From an uncultured Clostridia bacterium (lineage in GTDB: Bacteria > Bacillota > Clostridia > Christensenellales > DTU072): 64,000 nt of DNA. Location of the stretch: assembly GCA_944363505.1 (NCBI GenBank), contig CALVUD010000001.1:211633-275632 (forward strand), written 5' to 3'. The notes beneath the pieces are model-generated. The model saw only the letters and a list, made by a program, of their open reading frames with translations. It did not search any database and was not told the origin of the DNA. Positions 43,413 through 53,422 of the stretch are shown here, piece by piece (the stretch's first letter is position 1; each line of letters opens with the position of its first letter). A program made the position numbers and the translations under genes.

Positions 43413-44651
43413 TCATCGTTTGTCGAAAGGAAGAAAACCTTCGTCCCGCGGCGAAACGGCGTCCGACGAATCCATGTTCACTCCGCGTTTTAAAACGCCG
43501 AAGCCGTATTTTTTCCTGAGATTGTCAATGCTCTTTCCCAGTTTTTCCGCCTTTTCGTTATCCGTTTCGAAAAACGAGCCTTGTGTAAGGTCGCCCGCTC
43601 CGGAAAGCCCCGATACCGTAAGCGTTATGGTCCTGAGCGGTTTGGAGCTTATGAAGTCGTAATTGTCGGCGACGAGTTTGGTCGCAAAATCGCATATGAC
43701 GTCGGCGGAGTCTGTGGGATAAGGCAATTTCCCCTGCTTAGAAGTATGTTTTAAAGCGTTGTCCCGAAGGTCCACCGAAACCGTTTCCCCTTTCATGGCG
43801 TATCCGCGCAGTCTGAACGCCACGCTTTCTCCGAGGGCGTAAATAATCTTTGCGGCGTCCTGTAACGAACCGACGTCCTCGGGCGCGGTCAAGCCGTTTC
43901 CCACGCTTTCGGGCGGCGCGTTGTCGGTATAAGTCTTTACGGGATCGGAGTTTTCTCCGCGCGCGTTTTCCAGCATTTTAAGCCCGTTTTTCCCGAACAG
44001 GTTAGTTATCACGCGGTCGGGCGTCAAGGCGAGGTCGCCTATTGTCTTTATGCCCAGAGTTTTAAGTTTTTCACGCGTCGCGGCGCCGATATACAGCATT
44101 TCGCCGACGTCCAGTTTCCAGGCGACTTCCCTGAAATTGCCGCGGTCTATGACCGTAACGGCGTCGGGCTTTTTAAAGTCGCTGCCGAGTTTTGCAAAAA
44201 TTTTATTAAAAGAAACCCCCACCGAAACGGTTAGTCCGCCCGTTTCCTCCTTTACGCGCTTTCTGACGGATTCGGCGATTTCCTTTCCCGTTCCGAAAAG
44301 TTTTCCCGAGCCGCTGACGTCCAGCCAGCACTCGTCCAGCCCGAAACTTTCGACCTCTGAGGTATACGAAAGATATATTTCCCTGACCATACGGGAGTAT
44401 TTCAGATATTCCGAATAAGTGGGCGGCACGGTGATAAGCTCGGGACATTTGCGCTTCGCCTGCCATATCGCCTCTGCCGTCTTGACCCCCGCCGCTTTTG
44501 CCGCCTCGGATTTCGCGAGAACTATGCCGTGGCGCTTTTCGGGGTCGCCGCAAACGGCGACCGCCTTGCCTTTCAGTTCGGGGTGTAACAGCGTTTCCAC
44601 CGAAGCGTAAAAATTATTCAGATCGCAATGCAGTATAACCCTGTCCGTCAT
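43413..44651 (-). CDS. dinB: DNA polymerase IV (Y family)
   Basis: A 412-residue translesion polymerase. Motifs: HCDLNNFYASVET (metal-binding Asp), ESFGLDECWLDVSG (catalytic DE), SVGVSFNKIFAKLGSDFKKPD, the helix-hairpin-helix around LKTLGIKTIGDLA, and a C-terminal little-finger domain. The last residues EGFLPFDKR may form the beta-clamp contact. The ATG overlaps the coaE stop (ATGA). It ends the lacZ-to-dinB run; no LexA box was found. Confidence 0.94.
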   Translation of the reverse strand: MTDRVILHCDLNNFYASVETLLHPELKGKAVAVCGDPEKRHGIVLAKSEAAKAAGVKTAEAIWQAKRKCPELITVPPTYSEYLKYSRMVREIYLSYTSEVESFGLDECWLDVSGSGKLFGTGKEIAESVRKRVKEETGGLTVSVGVSFNKIFAKLGSDFKKPDAVTVIDRGNFREVAWKLDVGEMLYIGAATREKLKTLGIKTIGDLALTPDRVITNLFGKNGLKMLENARGENSDPVKTYTDNAPPESVGNGLTAPEDVGSLQDAAKIIYALGESVAFRLRGYAMKGETVSVDLRDNALKHTSKQGKLPYPTDSADVICDFATKLVADNYDFISSKPLRTITLTVSGLSGAGDLTQGSFFETDNEKAEKLGKSIDNLRKKYGFGVLKRGVNMDSSDAVSPRDEGFLPFDKR

Positions 44652-45220
44652 AGCTTACGGGTCAATTCCGAATAAACTTTATAAACCTTGTTCCTCAGGG
44701 CGTCCTTGTCCCCGTCGTTTTCTATTATGTAATCGGCATAAGCCTCGGATAACGCTTCGCCGCGCTGGATATCGAGTATCCGCTCCGCTTCTTCTAAACC
44801 GATACCGTCGCGTTCGACGACTCTTTTTATTTTTGTTTCCCTGGGAGCCGAAACGTACACGGTCTTGTCGAAGTATCTGCGCGCTCCCGACGCATTCAAT
44901 AAGGGTATCTCGCAAAACGCAGCCGCGGCGCCGGCGCACTTTTGTTTCATGCGTTTAAAGATTTCGGGGTGAGCGTAGTCGTTCAGCTTTTTCAGCGCCT
45001 CGGGATCCGAAAAAACCGCCTTCCTCAGCGCCGCTTTGTTCAGTTTCCCGTCCTCGAACGCAAACGGAAAGATTTCTTTCAGACCCGAAAGATACTTTTC
45101 GTCGGAAAGCATTTCCCTGTTTATCTCGTCGGCGGAAAAAGTCGGCGCTCCGAGCTCGCGGAACATCCTGGTTACGGTGCTCTTACCCGCGCCGATTTGT
45201 CCGAAAACGGCAACCAGCAT
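44648..45220 (-). CDS. coaE: dephospho-CoA kinase
   Basis: A 190-residue P-loop kinase for the last step of coenzyme A synthesis. The Walker A motif is GQIGAGKST (~7-15), then FSADEINREML, HPEIFKRM and CEIPLLNASGARRYFD are typical. The ATG at 45220 shares one base with the polA stop (TAATG); a longer frame to 45301 lies inside polA. polA-coaE linkage is common in Firmicutes. Confidence 0.94.
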   Translation of the reverse strand: MLVAVFGQIGAGKSTVTRMFRELGAPTFSADEINREMLSDEKYLSGLKEIFPFAFEDGKLNKAALRKAVFSDPEALKKLNDYAHPEIFKRMKQKCAGAAAAFCEIPLLNASGARRYFDKTVYVSAPRETKIKRVVERDGIGLEEAERILDIQRGEALSEAYADYIIENDGDKDALRNKVYKVYSELTRKL

Positions 45221-47820
45221 TATTCCACCGAATACCAGTCCGTACCCGATTTGGCTTCCGCCACCAACGGTACGTTGAGTTTGACCGCGTTTTCCATACA
45301 TTCTGTAAGCAGTTTTTTAACTGCTTCCTTTTCCTCCTCCGGACAGTCGATGACCAGTTCGTCGTGTACCTGAAGTATGGTTTTTGCCTTGAATCCGCCC
45401 TTTTTCAGTTCCTCGTCCGTTCTGAGCATGGCAAGTTTCATTATGTCCGCGGCAGAACCCTGCAGCGGCATGTTCATCGCCGCCCTTTCACCGAACGCAC
45501 GGATGTTGCGGTTAGGCGATTTCAGTTCGGGGAAATAACGTATCCTGCCCAGAAGCGTTGTGATATATCCGTGCTCTTTTGCGAATTCGACGTTGGATTC
45601 CATATATCTTTTTACATACGGATACGTTTCGAAGTATTTGTCCACGAAACGCTGCGCTTCCTTGGGATGACAGCCTATGTTGTTTGCCAGCCCGAACGCG
45701 CTGATGCCGTAAATGATACCGAAATTGACGGCTTTTGCGCTGCGGCGCATTTCCTTTGTGACCAGTTCCACGGGCACTCCCGTGAATTTCGAAGCCGTCA
45801 GCGCGTGAATGTCGGCACCCTCGCGGTATGCCTCGGTCAGTACGGGATCGCCGCTGAAATGCGCCAGAAGTCTTAACTCTATCTGGGAATAATCCGCCGA
45901 TACCAGTACGTTTCCGCGGGCGGGAACGAACATTTTCCTGATCTCCCTGCCCTCGGCGGTGCGGATGGGAATGTTCTGAAGATTGGGTTCTGTGCTGGAG
46001 AGCCGCCCCGTGGTTGTAAGGCATTGTTTGAACACCGTATGCACCCTGCCGTCCTTGGCTATCAGCGGACGTATGCCCTCGATATAAGTTGAATGAAGCT
46101 TCTTTATTTTGCGGTAGCGCAAAACGAGCGTTACCACCGGGTGATCCAGTTCTTCAAGTATCTCCGCGGCTACGGAGTATCCCGTCTTTCCTTTCGTCTT
46201 TTTGCCGTGTTTCAACCCCAATTTGTCGAACAGGATAACGCCCAATTGTTGGGCGGAATTGATATTGAAGCGTTCGCCCGCCTCCTCGTATATCTTGTCG
46301 GTCAGCTCCTTAAGTTCGGCGTTGAAACGTTCGCCCAATTCCTTCAATACCTCTATATCCACTCTGAAGCCCGTCTGTTCCATTCCGAACAGAACTTTTA
46401 CGAGTTTGAGTTCGACGTCGCGGTACAGTTTAGTCAGATTTTTTTCATTCAGTTTTTCGTCCAACGCGGCGTCTATTTCGAACGCCGCCGCGGCGCTTCC
46501 CTCGGCATATCCGGTTGCGTCGGCAAGAACGGAATACGATTTGTACGCGTCGTCGGAATTTATCAGATATGATTTCAGCAGCAGATCTTCGCAGTTACCT
46601 CCGAAGTTTATCCCCGCCGCCGCAAAAACGCTCATCTTCTCTTTAAGGTCGAAAAAGACTTTTTTGACGTCCGACTCCAATACTTCCCTGAACGCCTCGA
46701 CCGCGCCGTCATAGTCTATCCCGCCGCCCAGAAGCGTTTGGCTGACGACGGCTTTATACTCCTTACCGTCGCCCGTCGAAAAGCGGAACCCGTCGGGCGC
46801 CGTTTCGATAAAAAACTTATCTTTTACCGATTTCAGGATACCTTTCAGCGATTCGAGGTCATCCGTTTCAACGATTTCGAAACTTTTTGACTCTACGGCA
46901 AAAGGAAGCTCCTCCGTAACCGGTTCGGATACGGATTCGGTTTTCTGTCTGACGGGACGGGACGTCTTCGGGGCGTTCGGATCGAAACGCGAGAGCAGTT
47001 TCACGAACTCCAGTTCGCCCATGACGGACTTGAATCTGTCGCCGTAGTCGGGCTTGAATTCGATATCCGAAAGAGTACATTCCACGGGTGCGTCTGTTGC
47101 GATGGTTGCGAGAGTTTTGGACATCTCGACCAGTTCGCGGTTTTGTTCGAGCTTTTCTCTCAGCTTGCCTTTAATCTCGTCTATGGAGGCGTAAACGTTT
47201 TCTATAGAGCCGTATTTGGAAACGAGTTCCGCGGCGGTCTTTTCTCCCACCCCGGGGCAACCCGGGATATTGTCGGACGCGTCGCCCTGCAACGCTTTCA
47301 TTTCTATAACGCTTTCGGGTTTAAATCCCTCCTCCGCCATCGATTCGGCGGTATACACTTTTACGTCGGTAACGCCGCGGCGGGTGTGGTAAACCCTGGT
47401 GGTGTCGTCGACCAGCTGAAGCACGTCGCGGTCGCCGCTGACTATGATCGTCGGTAAAGAAAAACGCTTGGCGAGCGTGCCGATCACGTCGTCCGCCTCG
47501 TAACCCGCCTTTTCGATAATTTTTACGTTCATAGCCTCGAGCAATCTGTGCATCAACGGCATCTGCAAGCGCAGATCCTCGGGCATGGGTTTTCTCTGAG
47601 CTTTGTAACCGGAATACATTTCGTGCCTGAAAGTCGGCGCGTGCACGTCGAAAACCGCGGCGACGTGCGTGGGCTTTTCGTCGTCCAAAAGCCTTATCAG
47701 CATACTCATGTATCCGTAGACCGCGTTGGTCGGCACGCCTTTTTTGGTATTCATCGGCGGCAACGCATAGAACGCGCGGTTCAAAAGCGAATTACTGTCC
47801 AGCAACAATATTTTCGTCAT
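45220..47820 (-). CDS. polA: DNA polymerase I
   Basis: An 866-residue Pol I with an N-terminal 5' nuclease domain (~1-290, LLLDSNSLLNRAFYAL; YKAQRKPMPEDLRLQ; SGDRDVLQLVDD; GDASDNIPGCPGVGEKTA), a degenerate 3'-5' exonuclease region, and a polymerase domain with motif A DYSQIELRLLAHFSGD (~642), motif B RRSAKAVNFGIIYGIS and motif C QVHDELVID (~815). The usual DxE exonuclease residues are missing (FFIETAPDG), so proofreading is probably absent, as in several Firmicutes. The ATG at 47820 shares one base with the TAA of the PTS gene; a longer frame to 47946 lies inside that gene. Confidence 0.95.
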   Translation of the reverse strand: MTKILLLDSNSLLNRAFYALPPMNTKKGVPTNAVYGYMSMLIRLLDDEKPTHVAAVFDVHAPTFRHEMYSGYKAQRKPMPEDLRLQMPLMHRLLEAMNVKIIEKAGYEADDVIGTLAKRFSLPTIIVSGDRDVLQLVDDTTRVYHTRRGVTDVKVYTAESMAEEGFKPESVIEMKALQGDASDNIPGCPGVGEKTAAELVSKYGSIENVYASIDEIKGKLREKLEQNRELVEMSKTLATIATDAPVECTLSDIEFKPDYGDRFKSVMGELEFVKLLSRFDPNAPKTSRPVRQKTESVSEPVTEELPFAVESKSFEIVETDDLESLKGILKSVKDKFFIETAPDGFRFSTGDGKEYKAVVSQTLLGGGIDYDGAVEAFREVLESDVKKVFFDLKEKMSVFAAAGINFGGNCEDLLLKSYLINSDDAYKSYSVLADATGYAEGSAAAAFEIDAALDEKLNEKNLTKLYRDVELKLVKVLFGMEQTGFRVDIEVLKELGERFNAELKELTDKIYEEAGERFNINSAQQLGVILFDKLGLKHGKKTKGKTGYSVAAEILEELDHPVVTLVLRYRKIKKLHSTYIEGIRPLIAKDGRVHTVFKQCLTTTGRLSSTEPNLQNIPIRTAEGREIRKMFVPARGNVLVSADYSQIELRLLAHFSGDPVLTEAYREGADIHALTASKFTGVPVELVTKEMRRSAKAVNFGIIYGISAFGLANNIGCHPKEAQRFVDKYFETYPYVKRYMESNVEFAKEHGYITTLLGRIRYFPELKSPNRNIRAFGERAAMNMPLQGSAADIMKLAMLRTDEELKKGGFKAKTILQVHDELVIDCPEEEKEAVKKLLTECMENAVKLNVPLVAEAKSGTDWYSVE

Positions 47821-49040
47821 TACAGCTCCAACTTCATATAATCGGGCTTGATCCAACCCTTTTTGCGCATCAGCTCGCTTAAAGCAAGACACACTACGGC
47901 GGGAATAACGAACATCAACAGCACTATTCCCAAAGCTATTTTCCACTCGGGCAGAACTCCCGAGGAAGCGTCGATAACGCCGAAAACTCCTACCAGTCCC
48001 GACGTTCCCATTCCGCCGCCCGCCGCGTTACAACGCAATCCGAAAACGGCGGTCGAAAGAGGTCCGACGATGGCGCTCGCCACGATCGGCGGCACCATAA
48101 TGATCGGGTGCCTCATAAGGTTCGGGATCTGAAGCATGCTTGTGCCGATGCCCTGCGCTATCAGACCTCCGAATCCGTTTTCCCTGAAACTCTGAACGGC
48201 GAATCCGACCATGTGCGCGGCGCATCCCACCACTGCGGCGCCGCCCGCCAGCAGCATGTTCGCGTCGCCCGCCATGGCGCCTCCCGCTATCACCAGCCAT
48301 ATGGCGGCGGACGAAGTCGGGAGCGTCAGGAATATTCCCATGCACACCGCGATAATTATTCCCATAGATACGGGCGCGATACCCGTCGCCAAAGCTATGC
48401 CCTCCGCTATCAGGTTGATAAGCAGGATAAACGGATACGCGACGAAAAGCGAAAGCATCGCGATAACCATCATGCCGAGCGGCACGACGACAATGTCCAC
48501 GCGCGTTTTGCCGGCTATCAACGATCCCAGTTCTATGGCGATAAGCGAAACGATATATGCCCCTACGGGATTTCCCGGAGCGAAACCGGCAGTAAACGTT
48601 CCCGCAATGATGGCGTCGGAGAACGCCCCCGCAAAACCCGCGAAAGCGGCAGAGAACATCACCAGGCGGTTGGCTTTCAGCGCGTGAGCGATTCCCACGC
48701 CTATACCCGCGCCCATCAGCATTTTCGCTATATTCGCCACGGCGCCCACGAAATTACCCACGCTTTGTCCTGCGGGAGTGTCGCTAAGCAGTATCCAGCC
48801 CGATATCTGCGCCAGTATCGTACCCGCGATCAGCGTGCAGAACAGCCCCTGAGCCATTCCCGAAAAAGCGTCTATAAACCAGCGCTTTGCCAGCTTTTTG
48901 ACTACCGAAAGTACCTTTTCGGATACCTTGACTCCCTTTTCATTGGAGGTGTTTTCCGCGTCCGATACGGGAGCGGCATCGTTTTCTACGACGCCAGAAT
49001 CTTTAGGATCGTTTTTAATTTCTGTCTCTTCTTCAGACAT
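47820..49040 (-). CDS. PTS_EIIC_2-type membrane protein
   Basis: A 406-residue membrane protein of the PTS_EIIC_2 family, with a ~45-residue acidic N-terminal tail and about ten hydrophobic segments. Recognisable segments are GGLIAQGIGTSMLQIPNL, RHPIIMVPPIVASAIVGP and GMGTSGLVG. No EIIA or EIIB domain or gene is nearby, which is usual for this family; whether it is phosphotransferase-coupled is unknown. GGAGGAAC precedes the ATG. It lies between the patatin gene and polA and overlaps polA. Confidence 0.85.
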   Translation of the reverse strand: MSEEETEIKNDPKDSGVVENDAAPVSDAENTSNEKGVKVSEKVLSVVKKLAKRWFIDAFSGMAQGLFCTLIAGTILAQISGWILLSDTPAGQSVGNFVGAVANIAKMLMGAGIGVGIAHALKANRLVMFSAAFAGFAGAFSDAIIAGTFTAGFAPGNPVGAYIVSLIAIELGSLIAGKTRVDIVVVPLGMMVIAMLSLFVAYPFILLINLIAEGIALATGIAPVSMGIIIAVCMGIFLTLPTSSAAIWLVIAGGAMAGDANMLLAGGAAVVGCAAHMVGFAVQSFRENGFGGLIAQGIGTSMLQIPNLMRHPIIMVPPIVASAIVGPLSTAVFGLRCNAAGGGMGTSGLVGVFGVIDASSGVLPEWKIALGIVLLMFVIPAVVCLALSELMRKKGWIKPDYMKLEL

Positions 49041-49056
49041 AGTTCCTCCGTCGGTA

Positions 49057-50202
49057 TCAGACGTCGATGTGCCTTAATACCGCTACCGCCATTTCGTAAG
49101 ATTTCGTAACCGATCCGGACGGCGGAGTATCCAGACGCGACTTGATTTCTTTCAAAAAGTCGTTCAGCGTATATATTTTGAACTTTTCCACGCCGTGTAT
49201 GCGCGCTGCTTCCTCGAGAATGGCGGTCATCGTTTCGACGGCGCCGAATTTATCGGGAAGATCGAGTTCGGCGTGCGCCACCGCAAAAGCGTGCGCGAAT
49301 ATAGTATTTCTCGGACCTTTTTCGCGCAATACGTCGCTTAGATCCGAAAAGGCGCTTTCCCTCAGATTCAGCATGAAACTCATGGCTTCGGCGACTTCCA
49401 TAGGCTCGATATAATATCTGAAGCCTCCGAGCTTGTCCAGAGCGCGGAGCGCGTCGAAATAGCCGAGCTTCATATTGTATTCGACATGGGATTTTCTCAG
49501 ATCCACCGTGCCTCCGAGACTTTCCGAGGGAATGACGTAAGTTACCTTGACGGATCTGTCTATAACGCCGCGCATGGGCATCCTGCTGCCCGTGCGGATA
49601 GCCACTATGTCGGAATATCCTTTCCTTACCAAAGGACTGATCGGACAGTTGTTATAGATCCCGCCGTCCAAAAAACGTTTCCCGCCTATTTCCGGACGGT
49701 TATATAGCGGATAATAAGCGCTTGCGAGAATATAATCTTTCAGCAGACCTTCGGGAACGTCTTCCTTGAACAGCTCCATTGGCTCCCAGCCGTTCGAAAC
49801 CGCGACCGTAACCAGCCCGTAATCGATCTTCGAGGCGCGCAGTTTGTCCTCGTCTATATATTTGTCGACTATACTTTTGAGCTTGTCTATCGGCATTCCG
49901 CGCGAAGAAATGACCTCGCGCGCTTTTTTCACGAGGTATTTGACCAGCGATCTGTCGTAATCTCCCGACATCAGTTTGTCGAATTCGGCGTCGTCGACGT
50001 CGGCGACCTTGCTGATCGCCGCGTTGGTCCAAAGCATTTTGAGCGTTTCGAAATCGCCTTGAGCGATCATGGCGCCGTTCAAAGCGCCTATCGAAGTACC
50101 CGTTACCGCGTCAAAGGTTATACCGCGGTCGAAAAATGCCTGCAACGCTCCGACGTGGAACGCGCCTTTGGCGCCGCCGCCTTCGAGAGCCAGTCCGCGC
50201 AT
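49057..50202 (-). CDS. patatin-like phospholipase
   Basis: A 381-residue protein with a patatin lipase domain at ~1-200. The oxyanion loop is LEGGGAKGAFHVG, the nucleophile Ser lies in GTSIGALNG (~35-43) and the catalytic Asp in FLDGGIYNNCP (~158). It likely cleaves acyl chains from lipids in the cytoplasm. The C-terminal ~180 residues are not assigned. The ATG follows the lacZ stop with no gap. Confidence 0.92.
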   Translation of the reverse strand: MRGLALEGGGAKGAFHVGALQAFFDRGITFDAVTGTSIGALNGAMIAQGDFETLKMLWTNAAISKVADVDDAEFDKLMSGDYDRSLVKYLVKKAREVISSRGMPIDKLKSIVDKYIDEDKLRASKIDYGLVTVAVSNGWEPMELFKEDVPEGLLKDYILASAYYPLYNRPEIGGKRFLDGGIYNNCPISPLVRKGYSDIVAIRTGSRMPMRGVIDRSVKVTYVIPSESLGGTVDLRKSHVEYNMKLGYFDALRALDKLGGFRYYIEPMEVAEAMSFMLNLRESAFSDLSDVLREKGPRNTIFAHAFAVAHAELDLPDKFGAVETMTAILEEAARIHGVEKFKIYTLNDFLKEIKSRLDTPPSGSVTKSYEMAVAVLRHIDV

Positions 50203-53200
50203 TTATTTTATTATCAGCCTGAATTTCAGGCTCTGCGGTTTGCCGGGCAGTATCTTATACTGCTTTTTGAGCATCGCCATACCGGGGGTATCTCCGCCCA
50301 CGCCACGCTGGCGTCCGTCGATGTTGACGGTCAGATAATCCAAAGTTCCCAGTTCGTGCAAATGTTTTGCCTTCATCAGCATATCGAGAGTGTACGGATG
50401 CACGCTCATTTCGAAAGGCTTCTCGCTCGCCAACACTTCCACGCCCTTGTCGCCGCCTATCTTCAGTCTTCTGACCTCGGTATGATTACCGTTTTCCTGC
50501 GGATACAGGTAGTCGTGCAAAAATTCCTCGGCGTCGCCGGAATAGTTCTTGACAAGCGCCGCGGTGGCGCGGTCGCAGTAGTTTTCGAAAGGTCCTTTGC
50601 CGAAAAACTCCACGCCGTCGACACCGTCGCGGAGCGCGAAAGTAAAGCCGTAACGCTCCATTTCGCACCTTGGAACAAGCGTCATTTCGACGTCGAGGGA
50701 AGCGTCGCCGTTAAAGCGGTAAAGGGTATGCAGCTCCTTGACGTGCGGCATTCTCCAGTCTATGGCGACGTTGACCTTACCCTCGGAAGTGAACACGTTC
50801 AGGCGTCTGATCCTCAGTCGCTTCTGCGCGCGCAGGAATTTGTCCACGCCCATATACCATTTGACGATCTTCAGATTGACCTGGGGCACCCTGTCGTTAT
50901 CGATCGTCGCGCGATAGAACAGCGGCGCAAAAGGTTCTTTGAGTTTTTCGGAGCCTTTAACGTCGATACTGATTATTTTGCCGGTCTTTTTGTCGATTAT
51001 GGCGCGCGCGGGTCCGAAACTGACGATTATTTCGACGTCGGTTTCGGTATAGGAGGAATCGCCCGCGACTTCAGGCAGATGATAGTCGTAAGGATTGATC
51101 TCCATCTGCTCGTATGCTATAACGTGTCCTGCTTCGGCGTAGGGACGGTCTTCTTTGGTTACGACGTTCGCGACTATCGACGCCTCTTCGCCGCCGAAAT
51201 CGAACTTGTCCAGAGGCAGTTCGACGTATCCTATCGTGCCGCTTTCGACGTCGGGCATGTCCATTTTCACGCTGTCCTGAAGAGTGCCGTTGACGTAAAG
51301 CTCCAGCACCAGACCGAATTCTTTCAGATTAGTGAACATGAACCTGTTGAAGAAAGCGATCTTGCCGTCGATAAGCGCGATGTCTATCTGCTGATGCTGT
51401 TTCCTGACCTCGTAAAGCGCGGGGTTGGGACTGCGGTCGCCGCGGAGTATTCCGTTGAAAGCAAAGTTGGAATTGTTGGGTTTGTCGCCGAAATCGCCGC
51501 CGTAACGCCATTCGGTGACTCCGTCGGAATTGACGTATTTTATCGCCTGGTCGGCAAAGTCCCATATGAACCCGCCCGCCAGTCTGTCGTACTTTTTGAA
51601 GTTGTCCCAGTAGTCGGAGAAATTGCCGAGAGCGTTGCCCATGCAGTGCGCGTATTCGCATTGCATGAAAGGAAGGTTTTTGTATTTTTCGGGCGCATAC
51701 CTGACGCCGAGAGGATTATATATGTACGAACCGTGCCTGACGGGTTTGTTTTCGCCTATAAGCGGCATTTTGTCGCAGTTTGCGTACATTTCGCTCATGA
51801 CGTCGCTGACCCAGCCCGTGGTGTCGGCTTCGTAATGAATGAATCTGGTCTTGTCGATGGCAAGCGCCGCCTTTCTCATTTCGATAAAGGCTCTGCCGCG
51901 TCCCGATTCGTTGCCGAGCGACCAGCAAACGATACACGGATGGTTTTTATATGTATTGACCATGTTGCGCATGCGGTACACGCATTGCTCCGTCCAACGC
52001 TTGTTGCCGCGCGGTATCATAAAGGACAGCCCGTGGGTTTCGAGGTTGTTTTCGCATATAACGAGTATTCCGTACCTGTCGCAGAGTTCGTAAAATTCGG
52101 GACGGTTCGGGTAGTGCGAATTTCTGATCGCGGTTATGTTGTTCCTGAGACATATTTTGATGTCTTCCTCGATAAGCTCTACGGGAACGGCATGACCGTG
52201 TTCGGGATGGAATTCGTGTCTGTTCACTCCGGCGAACTTCAGCGGTTTGCCGTTTAAAAGGATATACGGTCCCTTGTCTCCTTTTACCGGCTGTATCTCT
52301 ATGCGCCTGAAACCGAACGTACACGCGCGCCTGTCCACAAAGATGCCGCCGTCGCGGATCTCGACCGTGATCGTATAAAGATTGGGTTTTTCGTGCGACC
52401 AAAGTTTTATCCCGTCCAGACGTTTCGCGCCTTCCAGCTCGATCCTGCGTTTGTCGCCGTCGTATACGTTTCCGAGCAGAAATTCTTCGGAGTAGACGGC
52501 TTTTCCGCCTAAGGCATCGTCAGAAAGGGTCATCGTAACGGAAGCGTTCTTAAGTCCCTGCCCTTTGGCTGCGAGATCGATATATCCTTTAAGATACGCG
52601 AAAGAAAAATCGTCCGCGAGATCGGAATAAAAATACATGTCCGAAATCTCGACCTTGGGTTTGTAAACGAGGTCGACGTCGCGGAAAATACCCGAAAGTC
52701 TCCACATGTCCTGGTCTTCCAGATAACTGCCCGTAGTATATCTGAACACGATCATGTCCAGTCTGTTTTCTCCGAAACGGACGAATTTGGTTATGTCGTA
52801 TTCCTGAAAATCGAAGGTATCCTCGGAATAACCGACGAAATTACCGTTGACGTATATCTCCGCCGCGGAGTTGATGCCGCCGAAATGCAAAAATACGTTG
52901 TCGCCGCCCTCGTCGACCACGAATTCGCGGCTGTACAGACCGACGGGGTTCTTGTCCGCATAAACGTGCGGCACCACCGGAAGAATGACCGATTCCAAGG
53001 CGTACGGATATTTAATATTGGTGTAGATCGGCGTGTCGTAACCCTTGATCTGCCATTCGGAAGGAACGTCGATATAGTCGAAATCCGAAATGTCGAAATC
53101 CTTTGCGCCGAAGTTTTCGGGGATCTCGTTGACCGACTTTAAAAATTTAAAACGCCATTTGCCGTTCAGCGAAAGCGTCCTGTATCCGTTTTGTTCGTTC

Positions 53201-53274
53201 ATTGGAAAACCCGATGCGTATCTGGGTATACTGTTCACGTTATAAACGGAAGGGCTTTTCCAAAAATCTTTCAT
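50203..53274 (-). CDS. lacZ: beta-galactosidase, GH2 (LacZ type)
   Basis: A 1023-residue GH2 enzyme with the full five-domain LacZ layout: jelly roll (SLNGKWRFKFL, GYDTPIYTNIKYP), Ig-like domains, TIM barrel (~330-620) and a C-terminal Bgal_small_N domain. The acid/base Glu is in SLGNESGRG (~455) and the nucleophile Glu in QCEYAHCMGN (~539). The ATG at 53274 follows AGGAGG; a longer frame to 53310 lies in the leader. There is no signal peptide, so it is cytoplasmic and acts on imported galactosides. It heads the run that continues through patatin, PTS IIC, polA, coaE and dinB. Confidence 0.95.
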   Translation of the reverse strand: MKDFWKSPSVYNVNSIPRYASGFPMNEQNGYRTLSLNGKWRFKFLKSVNEIPENFGAKDFDISDFDYIDVPSEWQIKGYDTPIYTNIKYPYALESVILPVVPHVYADKNPVGLYSREFVVDEGGDNVFLHFGGINSAAEIYVNGNFVGYSEDTFDFQEYDITKFVRFGENRLDMIVFRYTTGSYLEDQDMWRLSGIFRDVDLVYKPKVEISDMYFYSDLADDFSFAYLKGYIDLAAKGQGLKNASVTMTLSDDALGGKAVYSEEFLLGNVYDGDKRRIELEGAKRLDGIKLWSHEKPNLYTITVEIRDGGIFVDRRACTFGFRRIEIQPVKGDKGPYILLNGKPLKFAGVNRHEFHPEHGHAVPVELIEEDIKICLRNNITAIRNSHYPNRPEFYELCDRYGILVICENNLETHGLSFMIPRGNKRWTEQCVYRMRNMVNTYKNHPCIVCWSLGNESGRGRAFIEMRKAALAIDKTRFIHYEADTTGWVSDVMSEMYANCDKMPLIGENKPVRHGSYIYNPLGVRYAPEKYKNLPFMQCEYAHCMGNALGNFSDYWDNFKKYDRLAGGFIWDFADQAIKYVNSDGVTEWRYGGDFGDKPNNSNFAFNGILRGDRSPNPALYEVRKQHQQIDIALIDGKIAFFNRFMFTNLKEFGLVLELYVNGTLQDSVKMDMPDVESGTIGYVELPLDKFDFGGEEASIVANVVTKEDRPYAEAGHVIAYEQMEINPYDYHLPEVAGDSSYTETDVEIIVSFGPARAIIDKKTGKIISIDVKGSEKLKEPFAPLFYRATIDNDRVPQVNLKIVKWYMGVDKFLRAQKRLRIRRLNVFTSEGKVNVAIDWRMPHVKELHTLYRFNGDASLDVEMTLVPRCEMERYGFTFALRDGVDGVEFFGKGPFENYCDRATAALVKNYSGDAEEFLHDYLYPQENGNHTEVRRLKIGGDKGVEVLASEKPFEMSVHPYTLDMLMKAKHLHELGTLDYLTVNIDGRQRGVGGDTPGMAMLKKQYKILPGKPQSLKFRLIIK

Positions 53275-53318
53275 ATATCCTCCTGGCACGCCCGCAAGCG
53301 CGCGTCGCATTTTTTTAA

Positions 53319-53347
53319 ATTATATCATACCCGCGCGCGACTTTCAA
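53319..53347 (-). promoter_or_regulatory. promoter of the lacZ-polA-dinB run
   Basis: TTGAAA (53347-53342), 17 bp, extended -10 TGATATAAT with TATAAT at 53324-53319. No clear operator is seen. Confidence 0.75.
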
Positions 53348-53369
53348 GTTTAAACTTTTATTATTTAAT

Positions 53370-53395
53370 TAAAAAAAGCGCCCGCAGGCGCTCGA
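53370..53395 (-). terminator. purA terminator
   Basis: AGCGCC pairs with GGCGCT across a short loop, then TTTTTTT on the minus strand, just before the lacZ promoter. Confidence 0.9.
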
Positions 53396-53422
53396 CATTT
53401 TTAAGGCAATGTGGCATTAGCG

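Noticed and set aside
50059..52257. Long plus-strand open frame (732 codons)
   Set aside because: It is antisense to lacZ, whose GH2 catalytic motifs are intact.
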